From positions 1 through 23,092 of the IMG/VR virus record IMGVR_UViG_3300027963_003677: a stretch of DNA of 23,092 bases; one strand, given 5' to 3'. A program made the translations under genes and the position numbers. The number at the start of each line of letters is the position of its first letter. The stretch's first letter is position 1. Under the pieces are notes generated by a model. That model made no database searches. It was not told the origin of the DNA and saw only the letters and a list, made by a program, of their open reading frames with translations. This DNA comes from a virus. Below, one piece after another: positions 6,207-14,801 of this stretch.

Positions 6207-6916
6207 TGATAGAAGTCCTTAAAGAAGACTTTGTATATATATGTAAAGACGGAGTAAACGAAGAATTAAAGTATTCAATTAGGTCTGTTGTTGAAAGTTT
6301 TCCAGAAGCAACTATATGGCTTGTCGGTGGTAAGCCTGACTGGTATACAGGAAACTATATAAAAGTAGAACAAAAAGAATCAAAGTATAAGAATGCTGTA
6401 AAAAATTTAGAAACAATTTGTTTTTCACAAGAAATATCAGAATCTTTTATTTTAATGAATGATGATTTTTATATTATTAAAAAAATAGATAAAATAGAAA
6501 ATTTTCATAGTGGATTCTTGTTAGATAAAATAAACTTATATCAAAAATTAAATGGTAATTCTCAGTACACCAGAAAACTTTCAGGCACATATAAAAAACT
6601 CAAAGCCCTAGGATTTGAAAACCCCTTAGACTATGAACTCCACGTACCAATGATTATGGAAAAAGAAAAATTAAAAATAGTATTAGAACTTTTAGATCAA
6701 TTTTTATGGAGATCTATATACGGAAATAAGTTTAATGTAGGTGGCACACAAATGGAAGACGTTAAGGTTTACAATTCTGGACCGTTAGTTCTTAAGTCTT
6801 ATAATTTAAACATAGATGATCACACCTATTTGTCTAGTGCGGACAGTTCATTTAATAATATATTTAATAAAATACTTAAGACTAAGTTTAATAAAAAAAC
6901 TAGATTTGAGCAATAA
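6206..6916 (+). CDS. Putative glycosyltransferase or sugar-phosphate transferase (Stealth-like features)
   Basis: A GTG start at 6206 overlaps the preceding TAG. The sequence has a GT-A-like start (YSIRSVVESFPEATIWLVGG). It has a central acidic motif FILMNDDFYII, reminiscent of the NDDFF motif in Stealth-type capsule phosphotransferases, and later ELHVPMIMEK. The rest is unusually Asn/Lys-rich. The assignment is tentative: the context (after an epimerase and a GT2) supports a glycan enzyme. Its last 17 nt overlap the 3' end of the convergent minus-strand gene, with no terminator between them. Confidence 0.6.
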   Translation: MIEVLKEDFVYICKDGVNEELKYSIRSVVESFPEATIWLVGGKPDWYTGNYIKVEQKESKYKNAVKNLETICFSQEISESFILMNDDFYIIKKIDKIENFHSGFLLDKINLYQKLNGNSQYTRKLSGTYKKLKALGFENPLDYELHVPMIMEKEKLKIVLELLDQFLWRSIYGNKFNVGGTQMEDVKVYNSGPLVLKSYNLNIDDHTYLSSADSSFNNIFNKILKTKFNKKTRFEQ

Positions 6917-7937
6917 GTTCTAAGTATTTATCTTTCAATATTGTTGGTGCAAAGTTATTAAAGCCTAAATTATAAGCCTGCTGTTTGTAATTAGTTTTAT
7001 CATTAATAAACATATACTTGTCAATTGTTTGTGCTAATAAGACATTGTTTGCTTCAAATAAATTAATCCTAACCTTTGTTCTGATTGTTCCTATAGAATC
7101 TGACTCAACTAACCAGTTTTGTGGCAAGATCTGATTATTAGGTGAAACATTTGTCATAAAAACGGGAAGACCAGAAAGCAAAGCCTCATTCATTGGTAAA
7201 CATAATCCTGCATATCGTCTTGGCAATATCATAGCATCAAAGCCATCATACATATCTTCCCTGTTTTCTGGGTTGCCAATTTCAATCTTTAGTCTTGAGT
7301 CTGTTACATTAGTTACTATTTCACTTTGACTTCTAATAACTAATTCATAATCTGCTTTAGAGTGCTTTAGCATATTTATTACGGTTTCAGTACCGTTTCT
7401 ATCTTTGGCTGCCTTTTTTCCAGCAATGTGTAATAGCCTATTGTGTGATTTAGAGATGTTATTATTTTTTGCAGTTTCAAATAACTCAGGGGTAGTTGGA
7501 GGTGGAAGATGAATTACCTTTGTTCTATCTCCAAACATACTTTGAATTGTTTCAATTTGCCATAAACTGGGAGATAATAAGACGTTTGGCAAGGGCAGTT
7601 CTGGGTTTGCCAAGTGACCAAACAATTCATAGTTATACTGAAGAATGGTTTTTACTCCCCGTCTGTTTGCAAACCTTACAAAATTTTGATCATAAAAAGT
7701 TTCGCAACTTAATACAACGTCTACATCTCCTAAAAACATTTTAATTTGCTGAACAGACGGAAAACCTTGTGTCTTAATACAACTGTATTGGTCATACCAC
7801 TCTGGGTGCTGCTTGTTGTTATTAAACGGGGTAGAATCAATTAAAAAAATCTTATCAGGACTAAGCATATTAACTAACTCTTTAGTCTGATTACCAAGGC
7901 CAGTGTTATCTGATCTTGCTATGATTCCTAGTCTCAT
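6900..7937 (-). CDS. GT-B glycosyltransferase (family 4-like)
   Basis: The 345-residue protein starts MRLGIIARSDNTGLGNQT, a GT-B N-domain opening. A second-domain landmark, the region LPRRYAGLCLPMNEALLSG, matches the E-x7-E-type donor-binding motif of GT4 enzymes (here with Leu at the usual Gly-proximal acid position and Glu in NEAL). The IRSQSEIVTN and ENREDMYDGFDAMI segments lie where the Rossmann-like C-domain should be. It is the most distal gene of the long minus-strand operon, coupled to the one before it by ATGA. Donor and acceptor are unknown. Confidence 0.85.
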   Translation of the reverse strand: MRLGIIARSDNTGLGNQTKELVNMLSPDKIFLIDSTPFNNNKQHPEWYDQYSCIKTQGFPSVQQIKMFLGDVDVVLSCETFYDQNFVRFANRRGVKTILQYNYELFGHLANPELPLPNVLLSPSLWQIETIQSMFGDRTKVIHLPPPTTPELFETAKNNNISKSHNRLLHIAGKKAAKDRNGTETVINMLKHSKADYELVIRSQSEIVTNVTDSRLKIEIGNPENREDMYDGFDAMILPRRYAGLCLPMNEALLSGLPVFMTNVSPNNQILPQNWLVESDSIGTIRTKVRINLFEANNVLLAQTIDKYMFINDKTNYKQQAYNLGFNNFAPTILKDKYLELIAQI

Positions 7938-8695
7938 TCTTTATACCCCCAAGCATCATCATCCTTAGTATATTTTCTTGTACCCTGACGACCATCTAAG
8001 TGGTAAGAACGTTTAATATTTCCTTCTGGATGATAGATCCAAAGTTTATGCATGTCCCACCCTTCTTGACTAAAGGTATTATAAGGAAAGATATCATCCT
8101 GAACCTTGCCATGAAAATTATCTTCAATAAAAGTTTTTTCATCAGAAAATGGTAGGACTACATTTTTATAGTATTTTACAGTACTTAAATGTGGCCTCTG
8201 ACTCCACTGCGCTGTCTTCATAAAACCATTTTCTAACCCCATCATAAGATGTCTGTGTGGCTCTGGAATTTCTGATTCATAATGAAAACGAATGGTGTTG
8301 GCATTACCAAGTTCTATCATATTTAAACATTTTTGCCAGTCAATTTCTACGTCTGAAGTTAAAGGAGCGTCTCCTTCAACATAAAGCATTACAGAAGTAT
8401 CTATAAGTTTAATGGTTTTTTTCATCATCGTGGTTTGATGACTATGATAATCAAAAATTATTGGTAATATATTTTTGTATTTGTGTAAGCATTTCCACAA
8501 TATGCGGTTTTTATATTCATCGTAATCTTTTTTACGACCAAGTTGCTCATCCCTTAGTCCATCTATTTGCATAATTATTTCATTGTCTGGAAGGTGAACT
8601 CGTATATCATTAATAGTTTGTTCTATCATTGTAGTATTAGGATGATCTGGAATTATAGATGTTGCAAGAATTACGGTTATGTCTCTCTTATGCAT
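7934..8695 (-). CDS. Putative GT-A glycosyltransferase (253 aa)
   Basis: The protein opens with a nucleotide-sugar-binding-like strand (DITVILATSIIPDHPNT) and has VMLYVEGDAPLTSD near residue 120, in the position of a DxD-type motif (here EGD). The C-terminal third is rich in His, Trp and Tyr (EGWDMHKLWIYHPEG). This is the pattern of a small GT-A enzyme, as often found in phage glycan clusters, but the family is not firmly recognised. It overlaps its upstream neighbour by 8 nt (ATGCATAA) and its downstream neighbour by 4 nt. Confidence 0.65.
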   Translation of the reverse strand: MHKRDITVILATSIIPDHPNTTMIEQTINDIRVHLPDNEIIMQIDGLRDEQLGRKKDYDEYKNRILWKCLHKYKNILPIIFDYHSHQTTMMKKTIKLIDTSVMLYVEGDAPLTSDVEIDWQKCLNMIELGNANTIRFHYESEIPEPHRHLMMGLENGFMKTAQWSQRPHLSTVKYYKNVVLPFSDEKTFIEDNFHGKVQDDIFPYNTFSQEGWDMHKLWIYHPEGNIKRSYHLDGRQGTRKYTKDDDAWGYKE

Positions 8696-9536
8696 TTACT
8701 TGCCTCATTAACTTAATACTAAGATCTCTTTTATATTTTATCCACCAGCAAACTACTTGGTGCATATTTTGTGGATAGTTTTCAAGTAAGCCAGGCATTA
8801 TTTTTGTTAGATTATGCCAATTATCTGTAACCTGTATTGGAAAGTCTGTACCAAAAACAAGAGTAAAAAAGTTTGTCTCTTGCATTTTTGAGTTTAATCT
8901 ATCTCCTACTGGCAAACATAACATTTCTATAGCCTCATAAAATCTAAAAGAATCTATAACCTCAGCACCACTTGGACACGGAATAATTTTACTAATAAAC
9001 ATCTTGTCATAATATACTTTAGGAACTAAACCCTGTGCAAAACCAGTTGTTGGTTCATAAAAAGAGTTTGGTATTAATGGCATTACTTCTGCTAATTCTT
9101 TTCTTCTTACATGAGTTATTTGTCCCGCAAAAGATACATCATAGGATTTATCTTGATACTCTGGTAAGTTTTTACTCAAGTGTTGTGGAACACCAAGTGC
9201 TAATCTATTATATTTTTTATGTTTATCATGAGGACATGCAATCCATATCTCAATGTTGTTGTGTTTAATTTTATCTACATCAAAAGATCCACTTTCGTCA
9301 CCAGTAATAAATAAAACCACTCTATTTATTTTATTTAACTCATCAGATATTAATTCTTCATAACCTATGTTTTGTGGTCCAGGAACAACAACAAAAGCCC
9401 TGTCTTTATTAACTAAGTTTGTCACTCTTTCTGGAACAATTTTATTTTTATCAAAAAATTCTTTTAGTAAGCCGTAGTCCCACTTATCAGCAGCACAGTC
9501 TTCTTCTTTAACTGAATAAAGGTATGCGCTAATCAT
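8688..9536 (-). CDS. Exostosin-like (GT47-type) glycosyltransferase
   Basis: The 282-residue protein contains SYDVSFAGQITHVRRKEL, then a stretch that includes CPSGAEVIDSFRFYEAIEM followed by CLPV. The order 'F-x-G-x-x-x-x-x-R, then P-x-G-x-x-x-x-S-x-R-x-x-E-A' is typical of exostosin-like GT-B enzymes. It ends with a short basic helix. It is coupled by ATGA to the downstream gene and precedes the 253-aa GT-A-like gene. The role is glycan elongation by family analogy; the sugar is unknown. Confidence 0.75.
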   Translation of the reverse strand: MISAYLYSVKEEDCAADKWDYGLLKEFFDKNKIVPERVTNLVNKDRAFVVVPGPQNIGYEELISDELNKINRVVLFITGDESGSFDVDKIKHNNIEIWIACPHDKHKKYNRLALGVPQHLSKNLPEYQDKSYDVSFAGQITHVRRKELAEVMPLIPNSFYEPTTGFAQGLVPKVYYDKMFISKIIPCPSGAEVIDSFRFYEAIEMLCLPVGDRLNSKMQETNFFTLVFGTDFPIQVTDNWHNLTKIMPGLLENYPQNMHQVVCWWIKYKRDLSIKLMRQVNA

Positions 9537-10696
9537 TTTGTAGCCTTAACAAACATCCATTCAGGATGCATATGATCTGTAAAAATTAAGTTTTTAAATC
9601 CTACATCGTTTAATATTCTGTCAATTTCAAACCTTGATGTTTGATAAGAGTATGCAGAATTTTCTTCCCCAACAACAAATTGAAAGAATAAAATACCACC
9701 AACTTTTAATTTTTCATAAGCAAGTTTTATATATTTAATTTTTTCTTGGTGATCAATATGTTGAAAGACTAGCATTGAGTACACAAGATCAAGGTTGTCT
9801 GCAAGTTCTTGATACTTTATATTATCTTTCTTAGGTGCAAGTTTAATCATTTCATCAGATATGTCTATTCCGTAAAAGTTGCATTCATTATATTTCTCTG
9901 CAAGAGGAACGAGCAGCCTTCCTATTCCACATCCAATCTCTAAAACATTATTCCAAGAGTCATTATTATTTTCTATAAGATTTAAAAATGTTTCAGTAGG
10001 TGCCCACTCATCTGCAATATATTTATATCTTACATCTAAATCTTTTGCAGCATTGTCCCAAAAAACTTTAGCATGATCTGATATTAAAACTTCCCATAGT
10101 TCTTCTTTTACAATAAGTTGTGCAAATAATTCTTCATCTACAATATATGGATTGTTTGCGTATTTTATTTGTGAATCATATTTTTTTATTGCATTAGTTT
10201 TATTTTTTGTAAAGTTAGTGTTGATTTTTTTTAAACCACAAAGTGATGTAAAGATTTTTAATCTTGTTTCATACAAATCTTGATATGACAATTTGTATGG
10301 CAACTCAGCATATACAAAATATTTTTTATCAAAATGCTTCATTAAATTAAACAAGGTATCTGATAAAAATACGTGGTCTGGATGATGAATTCCTAGTGGA
10401 ATATATATATTATCAAAATCTACAATTATACTTTTTATCCAATTTATTAAATCATCTTCATTTTGTTTACCATAAACATCATCTAATAAATCTCCATTAA
10501 TAACTTTAGCATTTATCATAGAACAGGCTTCTTCATGTTCTTGTCTTAATATAGTGTGTTTTTTATATCCAGCATCATCTGTTGGTATGCCAGCGAATGC
10601 AGCAGCAATTGTGAAAATATTATCATTATCAATAATATAATCACCTAATGAAAAGATTGCATCATCTGTGTGTGCACAAAAGATTAGATTATTCAT
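9533..10696 (-). CDS. Fusion of PIG-L deacetylase and SAM-dependent methyltransferase
   Basis: Two domains are visible. Residues 1-~190 are PIG-L/LmbE-like: the zinc motif AHTDD (8-12) and the later HPDH (105-108), with KKYDSQIKY near the end of the domain. Residues ~200-387 are a class I methyltransferase with VLEIGCGIGRLL (251-262) and FYGIDISDEMI as the SAM loop. The chosen start MNNLIFCAH gives the normal PIG-L N-terminus and an 8-nt overlap with the upstream gene; an ATG at 10714 would add six residues without a better ribosome site. PIG-L enzymes remove N-acetyl groups from GlcNAc-type sugars, so the fusion could deacetylate and then methylate a sugar or lipid-linked glycan (inference). 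Confidence 0.85.
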   Translation of the reverse strand: MNNLIFCAHTDDAIFSLGDYIIDNDNIFTIAAAFAGIPTDDAGYKKHTILRQEHEEACSMINAKVINGDLLDDVYGKQNEDDLINWIKSIIVDFDNIYIPLGIHHPDHVFLSDTLFNLMKHFDKKYFVYAELPYKLSYQDLYETRLKIFTSLCGLKKINTNFTKNKTNAIKKYDSQIKYANNPYIVDEELFAQLIVKEELWEVLISDHAKVFWDNAAKDLDVRYKYIADEWAPTETFLNLIENNNDSWNNVLEIGCGIGRLLVPLAEKYNECNFYGIDISDEMIKLAPKKDNIKYQELADNLDLVYSMLVFQHIDHQEKIKYIKLAYEKLKVGGILFFQFVVGEENSAYSYQTSRFEIDRILNDVGFKNLIFTDHMHPEWMFVKATK

Positions 10697-11399
10697 AAAA
10701 TAAATGTACCTCATGTTGATAATCTAAAAGAGTTTCTTTATACCCAAACCCTTTTATCCATTGTCTAAGATTATATAAAGATTCACCCCATTGCTGTAAC
10801 ATGAATTCAGGGTGTCCAGATAACCAAATCTTAGGCTTATGCTGCTTAAGCACCTTCTCAGCCCCTCCTAGGACCCTCCATTCACTGCCCTCTACGTCCA
10901 AGGAAATGGCGGTAGGTGGCTTAATACCGTGATCATAAACACAAGAATCTATAGTTATCTGACCATAAGAATCACCTTCAAGGTATAATTCTTTAAAGCC
11001 ATGGGCAATATCAAGATATGGTTCTTCTGCTTCTGGAGGGAATGCGTTGTAATATATTCGTGAAAGATTGTTTATCTTGTCAGAAGCAAATCCAGGGATA
11101 CAGACCATTGGAAGTTTTAGATTATTAGCAGACCAAGTTAGTGGAAGATGGGACCATACTTTAGGATTAGGCTCAAACAATACAACTTCTGCTCCCCACA
11201 TTTGACAAAGCGCTGGAAACTCACCTTCTTCTGCACCAACATAATAAACAACATCGCCCTTACCAATGTTATTGTGCATTGATTTAAGCCTTAACTTTTC
11301 CCAACCTGCTTCACTATGCCATTCTGGTCTATCTGCACGGTGTTTTGGAAGCACAATTTCAAACTCTCCATTTAAAATTGTTTTAATCATCTCTATCAC
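10689..11399 (-). CDS. FkbM-family methyltransferase
   Basis: The start is a GTG at 11399 within a GTGA overlap with the upstream gene; an ATG three codons later is also possible. The protein has VVYYVGAEEGEFPAL as a diverged SAM-binding loop, VVLFEPNPKVW, and the FkbM hallmark AISLDVEGSEWRVLGGAEKVL split around the D-x-E-G-x-E motif. FkbM enzymes O-methylate sugars and secondary metabolites. The 236-residue length fits. Its place among glycosyltransferases argues for methylation of a glycan or of its sugar building block. Confidence 0.88.
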   Translation of the reverse strand: MIEMIKTILNGEFEIVLPKHRADRPEWHSEAGWEKLRLKSMHNNIGKGDVVYYVGAEEGEFPALCQMWGAEVVLFEPNPKVWSHLPLTWSANNLKLPMVCIPGFASDKINNLSRIYYNAFPPEAEEPYLDIAHGFKELYLEGDSYGQITIDSCVYDHGIKPPTAISLDVEGSEWRVLGGAEKVLKQHKPKIWLSGHPEFMLQQWGESLYNLRQWIKGFGYKETLLDYQHEVHLFYE

Positions 11400-11905
11400 T
11401 TCATTGCCTCCACAAAATAAAATTCATGCTCTCTTGTGTCAAGTTCATATATTTTTTCATTTGAATAATTTGTTTGTTTAAATTGTGTTTCAGCAAGATT
11501 ATTAAAACCAACAGCCTCCAGTTTATACTGCAATGCTTTACTTGTTAGCAATGATGACGACTGTGAATACCAAGTTAGCCATGCAGAAAATCTTTTATCT
11601 AAGTCATCTTCTGAATTAGGGAAAAAGTTGATGTTGTTATTTTTATATGCATCAAACCCAGACACGATATCTGGAAGACTAATTCTTACAACTCCAGTTG
11701 GCTTTAAGACTCTATAAAATTCTGACAACACCTTTTCAATATCATGATACTTAACACAACAAATTATTGCATGACAAACAAGAGTATCGCAAGAGTTGTC
11801 AGGGATTAAACTTAAATCTTTATATTCAGTTTTAAACTCTGGATCAAGATCTATGTTTGTCCAATCAGAAGGCTGAATGCTTCCACACCCAAAGTTTATA
11901 TTCAC
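11396..11905 (-). CDS. Small class I SAM-dependent methyltransferase (169 aa)
   Basis: A GTG start overlaps the upstream stop (GTGA). The protein opens almost at the SAM loop (MNINFGCGSIQ), then WTNIDLDPEF, and has the motif EFYRVLKPTGVVRISLPD typical of methyltransf_11/predicted SAM-dependent enzymes. It begins at motif I with no leading helix, so it is a minimal form of the fold. It lies between the dehydratase and the FkbM enzyme in a run of 4-nt overlaps. The substrate is unknown; a sugar or nucleotide sugar is likely from context. Confidence 0.85.
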   Translation of the reverse strand: MNINFGCGSIQPSDWTNIDLDPEFKTEYKDLSLIPDNSCDTLVCHAIICCVKYHDIEKVLSEFYRVLKPTGVVRISLPDIVSGFDAYKNNNINFFPNSEDDLDKRFSAWLTWYSQSSSLLTSKALQYKLEAVGFNNLAETQFKQTNYSNEKIYELDTREHEFYFVEAMK

Positions 11906-12831
11906 TTACTATCCATATAGAAATCAACAATTTCTCTCATGCTATCTTTCATATTATGATCTGGCTTCCAGTTAGTTTTTTCTTGCAGCAAGGAAGAATT
12001 CATAAACTGTTTTTTAATCTCAAATCCATCACTCTTAATTATCTCATGTTTGATTTCTTTACCAATGACACCTTTAACAATGTTAAATACTTCAAGGGTG
12101 GAATATCTTTCTCCAGATGATATGTTAAAAGATGGAATATTGTTTGTTTCTTCTCCGTATGCAAGAATGCTAGCGTATGCTGAAACAACATCTTTAACGT
12201 TAATATATTCTCTAATATCTCTTCCATCATTTCTTATTGTGAATAATGTATTTTCTTTGTATGCTTTTACAATTCCAGGAATTAATCTTTGTGTATTGTT
12301 ATCACCAGTTCCATAAATGTTGCAGGCGCGGGTAGTAACAATAGGCATACTATAAGTATTCCTATATGAGTTACACATAATGTCTGTAATAGACTTAGAT
12401 GCATCGTAAGGATATATTCCATTTAGAATGTGATCTTCAAAGTATTCATCATTAGTTAGTTCACCGTAGGCTTTATCGCTAGAGGCAACAATAATTGATT
12501 TGCACTCTTTGTATTCTCTTAATGACTCAAGAACATTTAAAGTGCCAACAGCGTTTGTATAAAATGTATTGTATGGATACTTAATTGAATCATAAGCCTG
12601 TGTCTGTGCTGCAAGATGAATGAAATAATCTGGTCTTGATTTTTCTATAAAGAAATCAACATCTACTTTATTATTAATACTTCCATACACCCTATTTACA
12701 TCTTTAGAAAGTTCTGTGCGACTATGCTCATCTTTTAGCAGTACAAATACGTTATAACCTAATGATAAATAGTGGTTTGATAGGTGAGATCCAAGCAGCC
12801 CTGTGGCACCAGTTATTGCTATATTTTTCAT
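11902..12831 (-). CDS. Sugar-nucleotide dehydratase/epimerase (extended SDR)
   Basis: The NAD(P) motif GATGLLG lies at residues 8-14, and the catalytic Y-x-x-x-K is Y142-D-A-S-K146. SSDKAYG before the active site resembles CDP-glucose and GDP-mannose 4,6-dehydratases, where the D-K pair lies in the same place. RACNIYG and DGRDIREYINVKDV follow in the usual order. It most likely builds a deoxy or otherwise modified nucleotide-sugar for this cluster. Length (309) and motif order are normal. It is coupled by ATGA to the upstream glycosyltransferase gene. Confidence 0.88.
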   Translation of the reverse strand: MKNIAITGATGLLGSHLSNHYLSLGYNVFVLLKDEHSRTELSKDVNRVYGSINNKVDVDFFIEKSRPDYFIHLAAQTQAYDSIKYPYNTFYTNAVGTLNVLESLREYKECKSIIVASSDKAYGELTNDEYFEDHILNGIYPYDASKSITDIMCNSYRNTYSMPIVTTRACNIYGTGDNNTQRLIPGIVKAYKENTLFTIRNDGRDIREYINVKDVVSAYASILAYGEETNNIPSFNISSGERYSTLEVFNIVKGVIGKEIKHEIIKSDGFEIKKQFMNSSLLQEKTNWKPDHNMKDSMREIVDFYMDSK

Positions 12832-13787
12832 TTTATCCCCAATTCACTTATAATTGTACCCCATCTGTGAACGTAGGTGTGCTCTTTTTTTGTTCTTTCG
12901 TGTCCTTTAAGTCTAATTGCTTCTCTTGATACCCCGTCTAATAAATACTTATCTATCTTATTTTTTAGATCTTCAAGGTTACCGTGTTCATAAAATACAA
13001 TTTCATCTTCATCTTTAAAGTATTCTTCAAGACCCTTAATGCGAGGGTAAATAGTAAACCCACCACGACCAGTACTCTCAAACAACCTATCGCTAGTGTA
13101 GTAAGGATAGTTAAAGTTAATGTTTAAACTATCACCTATCGCTACCTTGCTTTTAGCATAGATACGGTTTAATTCATGACCACGTACAGTTCCAGTATCC
13201 CCATCTCCACCAACGTGTAAGAATCTCTTACCGTAGGTCTTTCTTAAAAAGTCTATTAATTCTGGACGGTATTTATGTTCATGATGATAACCCTTACTAC
13301 CAACAAAGATAATATCATTTTCAAAGTTATATGGATCGTAATTTTCATGGATATAACATTCTTTGTCATACACTCCAGCAGGTAGGAAGTGTCCTTTAAC
13401 CTTTGTGTTTTCATTAAACCAATCACACATTAACTTATCTGTAGCAAAAAAGTGACCGATGTTTGTATAAAAGTCATCATTCTTTAAATCTTTTTCACGT
13501 TCAATTCCAAACCACAAATCTAAATGGTAAGTCATGGTCGGTATGCCAGCAGCCTTTAATTCTTTTAATACATCTGTCATTGTTTTAGATCCTGGGGTTT
13601 GCCATCTGTGTGTATGTACCCAGATGAATAGATCAGAGTTTGATGATGCGTTTAATATTTCTTCGCTTGTTGCTTTCTTTTCCTGCAATTTTTGCACGGT
13701 ATGGCCAAGGTACTCTAAAGACTTAGCGTGATGATTCTCACTACTATAAGATACCTCAAAGTTACCAAGAAAGACTATGTTAGCCAT
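12828..13787 (-). CDS. GT-B glycosyltransferase (CgeB/Glyco_trans_1_2 type)
   Basis: The 319-residue protein has MANIVFLGNFEVSYSSENHH at the start. Its C-terminal half has RLFESTGRGGFTIYPRIKGL, EEYFKDEDEIVFYEHGNLEDL and GHERTKKEHTYVHRW. This order matches the Glyco_trans_1_2 domain of CgeB-like spore or surface glycosyltransferases. It overlaps the upstream small gene by 8 nt (ATGGCTAA). The acceptor is unknown. The gene is somewhat less AT-rich than its neighbours, so it may have joined the cluster separately (impression only). Confidence 0.85.
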   Translation of the reverse strand: MANIVFLGNFEVSYSSENHHAKSLEYLGHTVQKLQEKKATSEEILNASSNSDLFIWVHTHRWQTPGSKTMTDVLKELKAAGIPTMTYHLDLWFGIEREKDLKNDDFYTNIGHFFATDKLMCDWFNENTKVKGHFLPAGVYDKECYIHENYDPYNFENDIIFVGSKGYHHEHKYRPELIDFLRKTYGKRFLHVGGDGDTGTVRGHELNRIYAKSKVAIGDSLNINFNYPYYTSDRLFESTGRGGFTIYPRIKGLEEYFKDEDEIVFYEHGNLEDLKNKIDKYLLDGVSREAIRLKGHERTKKEHTYVHRWGTIISELGIK

Positions 13788-14001
13788 CTATTTGTTCATT
13801 CTGTCCTCTAGCAATTGCAGCAGACGCTTCAAAGGCTTTTTGTGTTCTACGAGACTTTAAAAAGCCCCTTGACTTCCAAAGAGGAATAGTTGCTTCAATA
13901 TCTTTGGCTATTTGTTCTCTTATTTCTTTAACAGTAAAAACAACAAAGTTCCAAACATCTTCTTTTTGTTTGTCGTTAAGTTCTTCAGTCCAGTTAGACA
14001 T
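13780..14001 (-). CDS. Small hypothetical protein with IREQIAKDIEA motif (73 aa)
   Basis: The ATG lies one base after the upstream stop, with an AGGAT-like ribosome site. The protein is Lys/Glu/Ala-rich and mainly helical, with no membrane span. It contains IREQIAKDIEA and later ASAAIARGQN; both features recur in the 41-aa protein at 14802-14927. This protein has ~16 extra residues between them (WKSRGFLKSRR). The two are probably paralogues. Function is unknown. Confidence 0.7.
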   Translation of the reverse strand: MSNWTEELNDKQKEDVWNFVVFTVKEIREQIAKDIEATIPLWKSRGFLKSRRTQKAFEASAAIARGQNEQIDG

Positions 14002-14002
14002 T

Positions 14003-14686
14003 TTAAAATCCTAAAATTTTTGTTTTTTCATGACCAAGTTTTATTGTTGGATCTCCATAAATTTTATATCCGTGCAACTTTGCGTTTTCGCAAAAATATA
14101 CATCTTCTCCAATCCCATACATTTCTTTATTTTCTTGATTAAATATAGAAAGACTTTCAAACCATGGAAAGGGTAATTTTTTAAAAATTTCAAAATTAAT
14201 TGCAATAAACCCAAAACCAACTCCGTCCAATTCAATTAATTCTTTTTTATCTTTAATATCGGTCTCTGTAAGCCATTTATTTTTTACTTGTGCACAAAGT
14301 TCATGTCCATTATATGAGTTAAGATCATCTTTTTTATAAAATCCAGAAACTATATCTTTTTTAGATTTTAATATTTTTTCTAAATCTTCATAACTCCAGA
14401 CCATGTCATCATCTATAAAAATTATTTTTTTTGCTTCTATCTTATTTTCAAATGGTTCAAAGTTTGTAAAATCTCTTTCTTTAGATTTAAAATTAAACCT
14501 TATCATTTCGTTTCTTGTAAATGAAACGACTGGACTATAATGATTAAGAAAAGTCCAAGAAACTGGTTTTTTCATTAAACAAGTAATGGAACTTGTCCAG
14601 GACTTTAAAAAATTAGAAGAAAAATTTTTACCTGGAAGACAAAAAATGTAGTCTACTTTTGTTATATTGTTATCTACATTATTCAT
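14003..14686 (-). CDS. GT-A glycosyltransferase with DDD motif (227 aa)
   Basis: The ATG at 14686 (MNNVDNN) is preferred over a TTG three codons upstream because GAAGAA lies at good spacing. Motifs are IIFIDDDMVW (DxD metal site, mid-protein), GVGFGFIAINFEIF and YGIGEDVYFCENAKLHGYKI with a late acidic catalytic-like ED pair. The order follows GT-A enzymes that add sugars to surface glycans. It overlaps the zinc-ribbon miniprotein gene by 8 nt. Transcription probably continues into the following 73-aa and CgeB-like genes. Confidence 0.82.
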   Translation of the reverse strand: MNNVDNNITKVDYIFCLPGKNFSSNFLKSWTSSITCLMKKPVSWTFLNHYSPVVSFTRNEMIRFNFKSKERDFTNFEPFENKIEAKKIIFIDDDMVWSYEDLEKILKSKKDIVSGFYKKDDLNSYNGHELCAQVKNKWLTETDIKDKKELIELDGVGFGFIAINFEIFKKLPFPWFESLSIFNQENKEMYGIGEDVYFCENAKLHGYKIYGDPTIKLGHEKTKILGF

Positions 14687-14777
14687 TTTCTTCAAACTCT
14701 CTTAAACTATTAGAATTTTTGTAACAATGTATACAATCTCCATTAATTATTTTATTCCCACACTGATCACAAAACAT
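14679..14777 (-). CDS. Zinc-ribbon miniprotein (32 aa)
   Basis: A very small ORF beginning MFCDQCG and containing GDCIHC gives a C3/C6...C15/C18 zinc ribbon, followed by an acidic tail. A TACTAT hexamer preceded by TGG lies six bases before the ATG, the same spacing seen at the leaderless-type promoters here, although no clear -35 is present. The stop overlaps the glycosyltransferase start (ATGAATAA). The regular cysteine spacing makes chance unlikely. Confidence 0.6.
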   Translation of the reverse strand: MFCDQCGNKIINGDCIHCYKNSNSLREFEENE

Positions 14778-14801
14778 ATATATATAGTACCATACTCATC
14801 G

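Noticed and set aside
7496-7744. Plus-strand frame inside the GT-B glycosyltransferase gene
   Set aside because: It lies fully antisense to a well-supported enzyme and shows no ribosome site or family motif.
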